In this document: positions 33,781 through 45,763 of the stretch, one piece after another
Position numbering within the stretch: the stretch's first letter is position 1
Layout of the letters: each line of letters opens with the position of its first letter
Assembly: GCA_023627715.1 (NCBI GenBank)
Contig: JAMAHW010000068.1
Coordinates: forward strand, 124,001 to 188,000
From: Periconia sp. R9002
Lineage: Eukaryota; Ascomycota; Dothideomycetes; Pleosporales; Periconiaceae
Direction: 5' to 3'
Length of the DNA: 64,000 nt
The notes under the pieces: model-generated
The model's database searches: none
What the model saw: the letters and a program-made list of their open reading frames with translations, nothing else
Told to the model about the DNA's origin: nothing
Translations under genes and position numbers: made by a program

Positions 33781-34069
33781 GTTCTGTACTGTACGGCACA
33801 TTCGGCTAGGGAGGAGGATCTAGTAGCGCCGAAACATCAACGTGCAACATCTACAAGTACTATGCCTCCACGCGTTCCGAAAAACTCACCGTGCCGAAAA
33901 ATACCACAGGTACTTCTGCATTAAGCGCTTCCAACTTCCCGCGCGAATACTACGGCTTTTATCTAAATAAGATGCTGTAATAACTACTAAGGAATGATGA
34001 TGGGAAGCAAGTGCAAAAAGATGAAATCAGGGGCACTATGCGCGTACATTCCACAAGACATACAAATCA

Positions 34070-36024
34070 CTATAAACTTAACCATGGCAAGAAACTTGGT
34101 TGAAACCCTTCAGCAGTGATCCCATCACCGAAGCTCGCGAAACCGGAGTCCCCGTGGGAAAACTCTATGTCGAAATGCTCCCAGCGGACGTATTCCGTAG
34201 CTGTATAGTAGTGAAGCATTGTTCCTGGCCAAGGGACAAGAACTGATCCTGACGATGATTTGTCTTCGGCTTCGTTAGTGACAGTGACTTAGTTCCATAT
34301 AACAAGCAGTTATAAGTGAAGAGTGTACTTACACCATGAAGAACAAGAGGCTGACCATACCATATCCTTCAGGCGTGACTCTACCCAGTTCATAAACCCC
34401 CGTTGGGCAGAATCCTTCACACATATTGACTGCATATTATCAACTTGAAAGCGTTGTATCACCCTGATCATACAGTCACTGGCGCGCTCAATTCCGGGAT
34501 AAGCTGAGCCGTTAACAGGACATATGGGAGGATTAAAGGCTTTCAAGAGGTCAGCTTTTATCACACCAAAAGTCGAATTAGCGTACTGACCGAAGGAGTT
34601 GGGGAAACCAGCCACGGTGGCCGCCATGTAGCTGCCGTATCCATCTTCGCCTGACCACATATCGGAAAGACTACGGTTGTCTCTCCCTCTCACGTCGAAT
34701 CGCGGGATGTAGGGATCGAAGCCAGTTGCGCATATGATTGTGTCATAACCTTCATGGATCTTACCATCCAACATATAAAGCCCCTTCTCGGTGGCGTGGG
34801 AGATTGGCGAGGTAATCAGACCAACATTGTCTTGATTGAGAGCCTTCATGTAGAAGTCTGCCGGAGTAAATCGACGACATCCAGCTGGAAAATCGGGTAA
34901 GAGGGCATCAAGCTTGGAAGAATCTTTGATATATTGGCTCATATGCCGATGGGCTGTTGAAGTAAAGTTATGCGAAGCCAGTGACCCAGACCACAGACCG
35001 GCAAAGCTCGACGCTAGTTGCTTCTCGATCTTTGGCCTAAAATCATAATATGCCTGAGGATCATTATTTAACTTGTCAACAAGATCGTCGGGGTCTTAAA
35101 GAATTGCATGTTAGTGACGAGCTCAAACCCCATTCCCATCGATAGGCTTACAATGGAGTTCTGGCTCCCCGTGCTCAGAAAACACATGGGGCACAAGCCA
35201 CGTAGGGCTTCTGATCAAATTATCAACGGATTCGACAACTAGTAGAATGAATTAGTCACCTGAGGGAGCAGGAGAAAAGAATAGACAAAGAGAAACTCAC
35301 ACCCAGCTATCTTTGTTAAACACTGGACAGCACTAGCACCGTTTCCAATGACAGCAACTCGCCGGTTAGAAACGCCCAGATTCTTGGGCCACGCTGCAGT
35401 ATGAACAATGGTGCTATGTAGCTTCTCAATGCCTGTAATGTTCGGCAGTCGCCAATTGTTCAGTCGCCCAACAGCATAGACAAAAAAATCGCATACCTCT
35501 TCATGCCTATCCATGGGGTCATCTGTGTTCTCCAACTGAATTTTCCATTTTGACGTCAACTCATTCCAGGTAGCTCCAACGCATTTTTGGTTAAAACGAA
35601 AGAATCGAACAAGGTCATGGGATCGGACAGTGTCCTGAATATAGCGCAGGATCTCCGGGCCTTCAGCATAAAGTCTGGACCACGAAGGGTTTGGACTCCA
35701 GCTATACTGATATGCGTGGGAAGGAATATCAAGAGCATCTATCGACGAGGTCAGTCTTCTTATGCCAGATTCCAAGTCTTTATAGAGGTTTTGCGCACCC
35801 TGGATAGCGATTTTCATACCAGTACCCCCAAAATCGGGGTTTTTATCCTAGGCCACGACCGTTACTCCAGGGAGTCGTGTGGTCGCATCGTGAACGAACT
35901 GGATACCAGAGATACTGCCAATTTTCACTTTTGCATTAGCACGCACTCCTGATTTAAAGAGGGGGACGTACCCAGCTCCAATAACCACGATACTCAGGGG
36001 TTTGGGTTGAAATGCGGCGGGCAT
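34070..36024 (-). pseudogene. Baeyer-Villiger-type flavin monooxygenase, broken near the N-terminus
   Basis: From the ATG at 36024 the frame reads MPAAFQPKPLSIVVIGAG, then an intron (35971-35915), then ISGIQFVHDATTRLPGVTVV. It hits a TAG (35848-35850) where the family has an aromatic residue before DKNPDFGGT. One base is then missing before the WYENRYPG motif. A 60-nt intron with intact GT and AG ends follows, and two further bases are missing before DIPSHAYQYSW; together the losses restore the frame. The rest is whole: FVYAVGRLNNWRLP, AVIGNGASAVQC (NADPH fold), TIICATGFDPYIP and further exons to a stop at 34070, through introns at about 35294-35242, 35148-35102 and 34334-34278. A gene finder could splice around the lesions, but would lose the FAD-binding GGTW-x-x-NRYPG segment. 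Confidence 0.85.
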
Positions 36025-36158
36025 AGTCCCTATCCTGAAAACCCAATCGTGGGGTGGGTTAGAAGTTTCGAATGGATGTATGAAGCCGCTGCAGCGAGCA
36101 CACCGGATTATCTAATTCATGTATACCGTGATCAGGCCAGGGTACGCGAGCAAGATCC

Positions 36159-36345
36159 GAGCCGGTGTGACAGATATTGACGTCTCGAATGTGGACTGGG
36201 TGAAAATTGTTGAACAGAGATATCAAGCCATTATCGTGAGCGCCCCTTCCTCCTAATCTAATCAAGTATACGGACATCGGAACCGGGCCGGTGTGACACA
36301 TCGGTGACTATCCCAGCCGTTACAAGGGGAGAGGTATCGATTTTT
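36159..36345 (+). repeat. Iterated CCGGTGTGACA motif and diverged repeat, copy 1
   Basis: CCGGTGTGACA occurs at about 36162 and 36288 here, and again at 39676. The 36288 copy extends as CCGGTGTGACACATCGG-x-GA-x-TATCC, with weaker similarity for about 50 bp more, and matches 39676-39735 in the same orientation. The motif lies upstream of the BV-type monooxygenase start codon. It could be a regulator-binding site or part of an old transposon; neither is shown. Confidence 0.55.
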
Positions 36346-36729
36346 GTCTAGATAGGAATAGCTTTTATTAATGTAGTACTGTAAAGTCAACCACGGCAAA
36401 GTATAGATTACTTACGGTATTTCACAGGCAGAATTCGCAATAATGTCCTCGGCTATGACGCGGACAGAGGTAAATGTTGGTGCATCGGCGATAATTTTTT
36501 GTATTTGTACGCGGTTCTGACCTCCGATCGATTGCATGACCGATTCGCGCCACGTGATTCAAAGAGGGGTAAGACACGTGCCGCTTTGTACATGCAAACC
36601 TTGGAACAACGCGGACCCGGAACTCCAGTGCACTCGTCACCCAGAGCAGACTTTCAGACACCGGTTTTGACAGATGATGGACCCCTCCAAGACTGATGAA
36701 CTCCACGCTGTTCTTCCGCAGGATTTGTG
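36346..36729. other. Intergenic, no gene seen
   Basis: Short opposing frames only; no domain recognised. Confidence 0.4.
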
Positions 36730-36873
36730 ATGGTTTCAGGTATTGGCCACCCTACCATTGATAGTTGGTCCTTCAGCTCCAAATGGCTTAGCCAGTGGTT
36801 AACAGCTCAGTCCCAATGTCCTGGCGTCCTCACCTACCACTATGATAGCCTCATCAATCACCACTTTTTTTGA
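36730..36873 (+). pseudogene. Fragment of the N-terminal alpha/beta-hydrolase domain of an NLR
   Basis: A 47-codon frame (MVSGIGHPTIDSWSF, KWLSQWL, CPGVLTYHYDS) resembles the first strand, helix and second strand of the DUF676/PGAP1-like serine-esterase domain that often precedes NB-ARC in fungal NLR proteins. It ends in a stop after a 7-T run at 36865-36871. About 200 further residues of such a domain are absent before the NB-ARC gene starts. Confidence 0.5.
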
Positions 36874-36968
36874 GAGAGACTAATACTACAATGCTACCCT
36901 CGACTCGAGCGATGGTAACATCACGCTAACATAGAACAGATTTGAAGCAAACCCACTCTTTGAAAGCA

Positions 36969-39510
36969 ATGGATGATGCTGCAAAAGACTCCATGGAGTT
37001 AGACTTTGAAAATGTCTCTGGAGCCGTTGAAATGAATATTTCAAGACCAAAACCCCGCCTGCCTTGCGTGATGCTGGAAAATCTGGTCCCGAACACGAAC
37101 TACTCAGGCCGGGAAAATATAATGGCAGAGCTAGAGAACAAGCTACTCATTCCCAACACGACAGTGATATCTTCGCAGAGTACTGGTTTACGCCAATATG
37201 CTCTGTGCGGCTTCGGTGGCATAGGCAAAACTGAAATTGGTAGGGAGTTTGCACTTGCTCACCAGAACGATTTCGATGCAGTCTTTTGGATAACTGCGGA
37301 CGAAACTACGAAAATGAATCTTCGATATCAGCAAATTGCTGTAAACCTTGGTCTTGAAGATGCAGCCGAGAGCAAAAACCATGTGCGTAGCCGGGAGCTT
37401 GTCAAAGATTGGCTCTCAAAGCCGTGGCGAGGTGTGCCAGAGGACGATAAGTTTGTAGGAACGACGTCAACCCACGCCCCTTCTTGGTTGATCATATTTG
37501 ACAACGCGGATGACCCAATGCTGTTGACTGAATATTGGCCACAGGGCAACGGGTCTGTTCTGATCACGAGTCGCGATCCCTCGGCCAAAAGTATTGGCAC
37601 AACCCAAAGCTCCGGAATTGATCTTCAACCTCTCAACAAATCAGACGGTGCATCACTATTGCTCAAGTTGACCAATAATGACCCGGAAAGCCAAGACGCC
37701 GAGGGGGGTGCAGTGAGCCTAGCCGAAAGTATCTCATTGCTGCTAGGGGGAGTTCCGCTGGCTATCTCCCAAATGGCCGGCGTAATCCAAAAACAGAAGT
37801 TGACCCTGCGCGGTTTTCTTGAATTATACAGCAATCTTGATGCGCATTCCGGGCTCCGTGAGATGCGGTTCGATTCCGCCTTGACAACATTCCCCCACAG
37901 TATCGCGACGGTTTGGGCCATAGAGAAGCTCAGACCAGAGTCGCGTCGATTTATCGGATCAATTTCATTCTTTGATCCTGACAGCATCAACGAAGACTTG
38001 CTCTGGGAACTTATGGCTGAGATATTCTCGTCGCGCAAGGATGAATATCGAAAGGTGCGTAAGGAACTACTACAAGCCTCACTGATTCGGAGAAGCAAAC
38101 AAAGCAATGAACTCTCCGTTCACCGACTGGTGCAAGATGCTGTACGCGCAAAGTTGGACGAACAAGGAGCAAGGGAAATATTCGAGGCTGTGGTTCGTCT
38201 TCTCTGGGCCAATTGGCCATCCGCAATGCCGAAGCCTTCCAAGATTTCGGAACTTCCCCAGCCGAAGGCGAGTAATAAAAGACTCCAAGTCAGTAGATGG
38301 CCAACTTGTGCGACCCTGTACCCGCATGTACTCAGAACGAACCAAATTTGGCTTTCCATCAAAGGTCTCTCAGGCGAAACCAAACTGCAATTTGCTGCGT
38401 TGCTCACCGATGCTGCATGGTGAATGATTCTATATGTTTAGCACCTATAGTCATGCGCTGACCCACGCCAAGGTACCAGAGTGAACGAGGTCATACCCGA
38501 GGTTTTGGAGGTTGCTTTGAAAATGCTGAGACGCTGTGTCAAGATGTTGATCACCCGGACAAGGATAACATACTAAGTAATATTTACTTCGCACTTGGTG
38601 CTATTGCTGCCGATACCAACGACCACGAGGCGAGTAGGCGATACAAAGAGATGTCGTTTGACCTTCAGTACAGAATCTCGCAACAAACGGGCATCATGAG
38701 TGAGCGACTGGCATTGTCCTATAGTGAGCGGTCAATATCAAGGATTCAAGACGGGCGACTTGAAGAAGGTATATCGGATTTGGAACGGGAACGGGAGATC
38801 AGGACTGCGCTTGGAACCTATAAACCTCTTTCACGAGAAGCTAATTTGGCATTGGCCTATCTTATGCAGGATAACCTGGTAGAATGCGAACGTCTTCTCC
38901 TGGAGAGTCTTCACATTCGTGAGACAGAACTTGGAGGAAATGATAAAGAATCATTCCGGTGAGTAAGGATGTCTCACCGAATCTTAAAAATCAAGTTGTA
39001 TGACTCTAATCCTGTGATAGAACGGGTCGGATATTATACGCCCTCGGGAATCTGCGCTCGTACCAGGGGAGGCTCGAAGAAAGCTACACCTGCCATTTAA
39101 AGGCTTACGAGCAATTTCAATCTACCATCGGCGAGCATCATTATCGCACAGCCGACATCCAACACAAGCTCGCCGAGCACCTCATCAGGCTAGGAAAACA
39201 TGAGCAAGCAATGTTAGTAAGCCAATATTCATAGTTCAGGTACCTTGCTGACAAGGGAAATTTCGGTAGCAACTTGATCAACAATGCCCTGAAGACGTGG
39301 TCGTTTGATGTCGTGTCCTACAAACCTAATATAGCTCGCTCTACATTCCTCAAGGCGAAGCTTCTACAGACTATGGGTATGGAACAGAATGGACGGACTG
39401 AACTGAAGGTCGCGGCAAGATTGAGGGAGGAGGTTACCGGTGACTTGAAAAAGCCAGATAATTTAGAGATACGGGACTTTGATACTCTGGTAGCTTTCTG
39501 GTCGAGATAA
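36969..39510 (+). CDS. NB-ARC / TPR protein (fungal NLR-like)
   Basis: Exons 36969-38419, 38473-38958, 39021-39212 and 39270-39510 sum to 789 residues in frame. After a short acidic leader comes NTNYSGRENIMAELE. The Walker A is CGFGGIGKTEIGREFA, the Walker B is SWLIIFDNADDP, then comes a sensor-like GSVLITSRDPSA, and GGVPLAISQMAG is the GxPLA of the NB-ARC module. A winged-helix-like region (RRFIGSISFFDPDSINEDLL) is followed by TPR-type repeats to the end (for example LSNIYFALGAIAADTNDHEASRRY and ALGNLRSYQGRLEESYTCHLKAYEQF). Such proteins are STAND switches used in heterokaryon incompatibility and non-self recognition. No complete effector domain is attached; only the hydrolase fragment upstream remains. 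It lies between two metabolic-cluster genes. Confidence 0.88.
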
Positions 39511-39659
39511 AGGAATGTAATGCGTAGGCGGGGGTAGACTTCTTGTGACGATTGCTGCACACAAGGCAAGATGACGAACCCCATAAAAACTGCCACCCGC
39601 ACGCGTTTTCAACTTGCTTGTTTTTTCAGCTGACCTATTTGCTCTTCTGGTCTAATTTA

Positions 39660-39735
39660 TGCATTCCGCATCTAACCGGTGTGACACATCGGCGATTATC
39701 CTATGCCATTTTGAGGGGGAAGCTATGTACAAATA
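39660..39735 (+). repeat. Diverged repeat, copy 2
   Basis: CCGGTGTGACACATCGG at 39676-39692 with flanking similarity to 36288-36345 in the same orientation. The two copies bracket the NLR-like gene. Confidence 0.55.
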
Positions 39736-40175
39736 AGATGTTATCTGCACACGTAAGCTTGAAAACCAATAGAATTTTTGTTCGCAATCTTCAATTGGCT
39801 TCCCGATCCGGACACGCATGGGGCAACGCCGATGAGTTGATGTTCGCCTATTGCATAAGCATAAGTATATATAATCACAGGTATGCTGCCAATCAGATTT
39901 GCAGAACCAACGCCTAGAAGTTGAAGGATTGCGTTACTTACCGTACCCCTCATGTAAGCTGAGTTTCTTCAAATAGGAGTAATGGCACGCTTGAAATGTT
40001 CTCTGTGCCTAGTTGTCAGATCACTCTCTCGGGGTACATTTTACCCTCCTACTCACTGTTAATCTACGGTGACTGCCCTCCTGGATCCAAAAATCTTGAC
40101 CCATCTCCGACTCTGTCTACAGACTTCGCCATTTTCTAAAATCAAATCTGTATTATTCGTTCATTGACACGGACA

Positions 40176-43100
40176 ATGACTCGAGCGAAGGAATCTTTTG
40201 TTAGCGAGGCCCGAGGATCGCCGTGTTCGGTAGAGCCTCACATCTGGGCCAGATTACATGGCTCGGCTTTGAAGTTCAAAGACAAGCTGGCTGTGGCCAG
40301 TTTGCATCAACCTGCTTCACTGTATGGAATTAGCAAAATCGACTCGGGTAAAACGTACTTGCGATGGAGCTACTCCGAGCTCTTCGAGGCTGTGGAAATC
40401 CTAAGCAGCAGCATCTCAAGACGAATTTCTAGCCAAAAAGTACCCATCGTGACCGTTATAGACAGCGGGGTTGAGTGTGTAATTGTGTCTTGGGCGGCTT
40501 ACAAGCTGGGTTGTCCTTTCGTGCCGCTCAGCCCCAAGGCTTTGGCTAATACCGAAGAGTTTCAACACGTGCTTGAACTGGTGGGAGCTTCAGTTGCTAT
40601 TGCCCATGACAAGGAATCCGCCGAGACGCTGGACAATTTGGGCAGTTTTATCCTAAAGTTGACGATATCACAAACTTCGCCCGACAGCTCGTGGACGTCT
40701 CTCACCAGCGTTTTCGCGGACAACCCAACAAATTCCGATGATCAAGCCAATAGTTTGGATGCGTCTTCTCGTTCGATGCAAGATGTAGTGACTATCTTGT
40801 TCACAAGTGGCACAACCTCAAAGCCTAAGGGTGTACCTCACAACAGCTCAACACTGAACGCCTTCAGCCAGAATCTAAGCCTAGGCGGCCGATCGCACCA
40901 TAACATCTTTTGCTGCTGCTTGCCTAACAACCACGCCATGGGGTACTTTTTTACGCTTCACTTTATGATGAATGGTGGAGCTGTTGTGTACCCGAGTCCC
41001 AGTTTTGACGGCCCTTCGGTGATCAAGGCTATCAACACAGAGCGAGCAACTCATGTTGGCCTCGTTCCTACCATGGTCTATACCTTGTGCGAAGTTTTGG
41101 CGGGGCAAGACAACTCCTCTGCTTTCGACAAGCCAACAACGCTGAAAGATGTATGTTTAGCCGGATCTGCCATCTCTCCCGCCATGGTTCGCAAAGTCCG
41201 ATTTGAGCTTGGCTCTCAAGCTGTTTCTATAGGATTCGGAATGACAGAGGGTAGCCCCATATGGAGCGAGCCTTTAGAGGACTCCGAAAGATTCTTCGAA
41301 GGACCGCATACGATCGCCGGTAGTGTGGTTCCAGGGGCTCATGTGAAAATATGCGAACCGGGAACTCGTGAGCCCGTGCCTCTCGGAACCCCAGGCGAGA
41401 TTCATCAGACCGGCCCCGGGCTGGTAGGTCGGTACCTTAACGGGCAAGGCGAGGAGTATTTTTATGAAGACGAGAATGGCGTTCGGTGGTTCATCACCGG
41501 TGACCAAGCTATCATGCATCCTGACAGTCGAGTCTCCATCACAGGACGTTACAAAGATATCGTCATTCGTGGCGGCAAAAATATATCTCCCACGGCAATC
41601 GAACTTGTCTTAAGCAAGCATATGGGCATCGCGGTAAGTAGTATCGGTGTGGTTCCCAAGGTGTAGCATGCCCTACGATCATCTTTGCAAGACTATCATG
41701 GCTAATGAAGAGCCAGACTCAAGTTGTTGGTGTACCCGATCCCATTGCTGGGGAGCTACCCTTCGTTGTAACTACTAATAGTGCACCTGAAAATTTGGCA
41801 ATAATTCGCGAGCACATTCTGCAGCATATGGGTCCCGAATACGTCCCCGGGGGAGTCTTCTCGCTTCAGGAACTTGGTCTGGAAGATTTCCCCAAGACCA
41901 TCTCCGGCAAAGTTCAAAAGTCAAAACTGGCAGCTATCGTCACTGAAAAGAAGGCTAAAAACGATGCACAAAATCCCACCCCCGATTCCCACTACAAAAA
42001 CGTTAAAGAGGCAGTTCTCCGTGCATACTACAAAGCCACTGGAATTCCAGTAAAAAACTTGAACGTGGATTTACCGACAGTGAATTTTGCCGACAGTATT
42101 ACCTTGCTCAGAGTGCGCGACGCTCTCACAAGAAGTTTAGGAGCTACTCTTTCCATAGAAGAACTCACGTTGTATCCGTCAATCAACTCTCAGATCGAGT
42201 GTTTGACGTCTAAGATGGCAGTCGGAGGCACTATCTCAGCCGCCCGACTCATCCCAGAACCAGCAATGGCCGAACCTCCAACTCGGCAGCACATGAGCAT
42301 CATGCTCGGGGGAGATGAACAAGAAAAGACTATGACTGATTTGATTTCTAGAACGTTAACTGAGCATGGGCTGGGAGGGTGGAAGTCTGTGTCGGCTATT
42401 TTTCCAACGCAGGACTTCATGCAGGTTCTCTTGGATTCCAAAATTATCGACAGCTGGAACTTTGCTATTGCTGTCGTTTGCAAATCCGCAAACAAAGATG
42501 TGAGTACTTCAGCCAACCATCACAAAAGCTTACTTTCGGAAAGCAGTTGCTAAACTTTCACAGGAACTACGCTCGGCCATGAAGGCTACTCTAACTAATC
42601 ACCCTATTTTCACATCCTTCTACCTTTACGACACGTCGAAAAAGGCATATCATGTCACAGTAAAGGCGATAGAAGAACTCTGGAGCGTATGTCTGATTGA
42701 TCACGGTTCTGTCAGATCTCGTGAAATGATTCAACAGCTCGCTGTAGAGTATCCATTCCGAGACCATGCAACCGAGCCCGGTCCTCTCTTCCGAGCCTTA
42801 CTTGTGGATGTAGAGGAGACTGGCTCCGCTGCCATGGTATTCTATAGTAAGTAAAACAGGTCTTACTTAAACGAAGTGAATTTAGACAGTAAGGGGAGAA
42901 AGCCCATCTAACTTCGCGAATCGCAGTTCACCACTTGGTTCATGATGCTTCTTCTCAAAGACTCTTCTACGAGGACTTGGACTTAGCTCTGAAATGGCCT
43001 GAAAGACCTCTGAAGCCACGTATTGATTACAAAATCTGGTGCGAGTGTTACGAAGCAATGCGGATGTCTCCACAAGCAACTGCTGCTGTCAACTATCACG

Positions 43101-43897
43101 TCAAGCGATTGAAGGGTATTCACAGGCATGCCAAAGGTCTTTATCCGAAGGCGCCGGTACCCAGAGCCGCAATTACCACATCTCCTGATGGGCTGGACCA
43201 TGCCTTCGATGTCCAAGGACTTAGAGATTTACAGAAGATTGATTCGACAATCATAGCTGCCGTAGTTCTGAAAGCAGCTATGGCAATCGTGGATGTCAAT
43301 CGCACCGGCCACACTCATGCTCTCTTCAGCAACTTTGAAGCTTCCCGCAAGCGCTTTCCGTTCATACCAGAGGGTCTTCAAACTCTCAGTGGTGGCGCCT
43401 TTCAAGCTTCGGATGTCAACGGGCCGGTGATGCAAGGGGTCTGCAATCTAGTCTTCGTGGATCCGAACGAGTCCATCGTTCAGTACCTACATCGCCTGCA
43501 GATGGAGCAACGCGAGCTCACTACTCATGCCGATGCGCCCCTCAAGCGTGTCATCGAGGAGCTGAACGCCGACGGCAGCGGTGATGGGGACATGACTGTG
43601 GAAGTTCACCGCACCCAGTTTGTCACATGGGTCCCCGGTTTTCTGGGAGAGTACGAAAACATTGACGTAGCCCAGCTTGCTATCCGGTGCGATGCTGGCC
43701 TCGTCCTGGTTGCGGGGCTAGGAGGCCCGACAGGAACTTTGCTTAATATGACTACGCGGTGGGACACAGCTAACTATTCTCGAGAACTTACAGCGGCCTA
43801 TCTGAAACACATCGAGCTTGTTATGCTATGGATGATTGACATCCGCAATTTTCATAAGCCTGTTAGGGAGTTGCTCAATTTTATAGGAGAGAATTAG
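40176..43897 (+). CDS. NRPS-like enzyme: adenylation - thiolation - condensation (A-T-C)
   Basis: Exons 40176-41633, 41711-42499, 42564-42846 and 42927-43897 sum to 1166 residues. The adenylation domain (about 30-590) has VTILFTSGTTSKPKGVPH, IGFGMTEGSP, WFITGDQAI and GRYKDIVIRGGKNISPTAIE. The last motif is closer to acyl/aryl-CoA ligases than to amino-acid A domains, so the substrate is probably a carboxylic acid. The T domain (about 610-680) has VNFADSITLLRVRDAL with the Ser for phosphopantetheine. A condensation domain (about 720-1160) has IHHLVHDASSQ, the HHxxxDx catalytic motif. There is no thioesterase or reductase, so the C domain probably releases the acid onto an external amine or hydroxyl. 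The start is the ATG at 40176; an upstream TTG is only a track artefact. It is tail-to-tail with the O-methyltransferase. Confidence 0.92.
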
Positions 43898-44209
43898 GTT
43901 TATTGTACTGAGGGTTTATCAAATTATATATTTATCACATATGCCTGAGTTGTCTAAGTATTCAATAGAAGTGATGCAAACCAAATAGTTTATTCAAATG
44001 TGACACTGTTTCTTTATTTAAATCAGAAATATCAAATTCTTATCACGGATAATGGTAAAACATTGCACTGCAGTTAAGACTTTTGAACTTTAACGTTCCT
44101 ATACTGCGATGAAAACTATCTGTGTAGGGAGACAACTGCTCTCAACCTAATCCTACTACCAAATCTCTATTATAAGTTCCTTATGGAACACTATCAAAGC
44201 CAAATAAAT
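43898..44209. terminator. Convergent 3' region of A-T-C enzyme and O-methyltransferase
   Basis: 312 bp, AT-rich, without a gene. It must hold the 3' ends of both transcripts (AATAGAAG and AATAAAT-like signals are present). No defined terminator can be fixed. Confidence 0.4.
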
Positions 44210-45763
44210 CTACATTGGCTTGACGAGCAATATGCTATTCCCCTCGTAGTCATATTTTCGAATGTCTTCTACACGCAATCCCGCCATGTCAAGAAGCTCC
44301 TCCCAATCGGCCTTCGTTCTCTCTTGCGCGCCAAGACTAGCCATTATCGCGATGTCTAAATTGGTGGCCCATTGTCCGGCTCTTTTGCCCATCTCCATCG
44401 TTTCTGGAACAATGAGTTCGTCGATTAATATTGCAGAATGAACATCCATAGCTGATTTTATATTTTCTAGGATCACTAGGCACGCAGAGTTCGGATGGTC
44501 ATGAAGAATGTTTCGTAAATAGTAAAACCGCGCGTCTGTCATATAACGGTACATGGATCAGTATATTTGATAACAACAAGGGTAGAGGATATGAATGGAT
44601 GGGCGCTAACCTTTGACTGGCTGGGGTTTAAACATATCATGAACCATTGCTGTGACCCCGCTCCCCACCAAATTCGCAAGCGGTATGACACTTGGTAAGT
44701 CTTGTAAAATTATTTCCATGTCAGCCGACACAGATGGTGGTAGCCAGTCCCGAAGAGCGCAGGATTGATGACCCATTCCTCCGCCAATGTCAACGAACAA
44801 AGGTGTTGTTGGCTTCGTTTGGATCTCTCCCTCGTCCCCGCTCTCTGTTTTTCCAATGATTTCTTCAGCGGTGAAAACATTGAGCCATGACTGCTCTTTA
44901 ATCTGTTGGGCAGTCATCCATAAGGCAAAATCCGCCATGATATGGGGCCTCTCAGCACCCCAGGCAAAGGCTTGCAGCGTTGTTGAGTGCGCTTTTTGAA
45001 ACGCCGTTTCCGTGGCGGATCGTGGGGACGAGTAAGACGTAGAAGCGAGAAAAGACGGTAGTGCCAACCAAACAGGGACTTGGACCTCGAACCTAGCATG
45101 GAGGTCAACGAAAATAGCATAGGAATATTCCGCAAAGGTTACTGCATACGTATGTAAAATACCGGCTCGGAATCCTCCCCCGCTAAGGGAGCGGGTGATC
45201 GTCGTGGGGCCAAATGTAGTTGGGGTGTGTTGCGCGATCATTCCGGATGAGGCTAACATCCGCAGTAGTCGAACTGTTGTATATCTATATCAACATCACA
45301 TTGCTGCTCCTAGGTGGGAAATAGTTGCAACACAGTACACGTGGAATTTCCAGCGCTAGGATATTCTCGCGTTGGTAATTGCGAAGTTTGAGAACTAATG
45401 ACTTACTCAGCAAAGCTCGTTCGCTACCTGTTCTCTGAACGATCTCTTCCAGAGAAATTGTACCTTCTTGGTTCAACATCTCAAAAATCCCGAGATCTAT
45501 TCCAATTTTTGCAGCAACAATCTGAAGTGGCTATACAAGGCAGACATGAGTCAATCAATCCGCAAGATTCATGAATTGGTAGCTGCTAGCCTCACCGCGA
45601 ACATGATGCGCCGTACGAAATCTAGTGGAGATTCAAGCTTCATTGACGCCTCCTGGAGAGCTTCGGCCAGCTGTTGACGTTTTTCCTCATCTTCAAATAC
45701 ATTTGTAGAATTGGAAACTTTTTGGAGCTCTGCAAGAAGGATGGAAAAATCAGATGAAGCCAT
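44210..45763 (-). CDS. COMT-type O-methyltransferase
   Basis: Exons 45763-45596, 45530-45407, 45273-44611 and 44535-44210 give 426 residues. An N-terminal winged-helix dimerisation region (IVAAKIGIDLGIFEML, EEIVQRTGS, RLLRMLASSGMI) is followed by the SAM site VDIGGGMGHQS and LQDLPSVIP. The block ARFYYLRNILHDHPNSAC carries the catalytic His-Asp in the position of the family's 'HDW'. It ends in a typical VRKYDYEGNSILLV-type strand (here IRKYDYEGNSILLV). It transfers methyl from SAM to a hydroxyl, commonly a phenol. A 537-bp divergent promoter separates it from the FAD monooxygenase at 46301, which suggests co-regulation. The motifs are intact. Confidence 0.93.

Noticed and set aside
35796..35869. 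Reading the BV monooxygenase as intact by splicing out the lesions
   Set aside because: A GTAACG-to-CCAG intron would keep the frame, but it deletes the conserved FAD-binding GGTW-x-x-NRYPG segment, so the gene would still be non-functional.
40164..40175. Upstream TTG as start of the A-T-C enzyme
   Set aside because: An ATG follows at 40176 in the same frame; non-ATG initiation is not needed.
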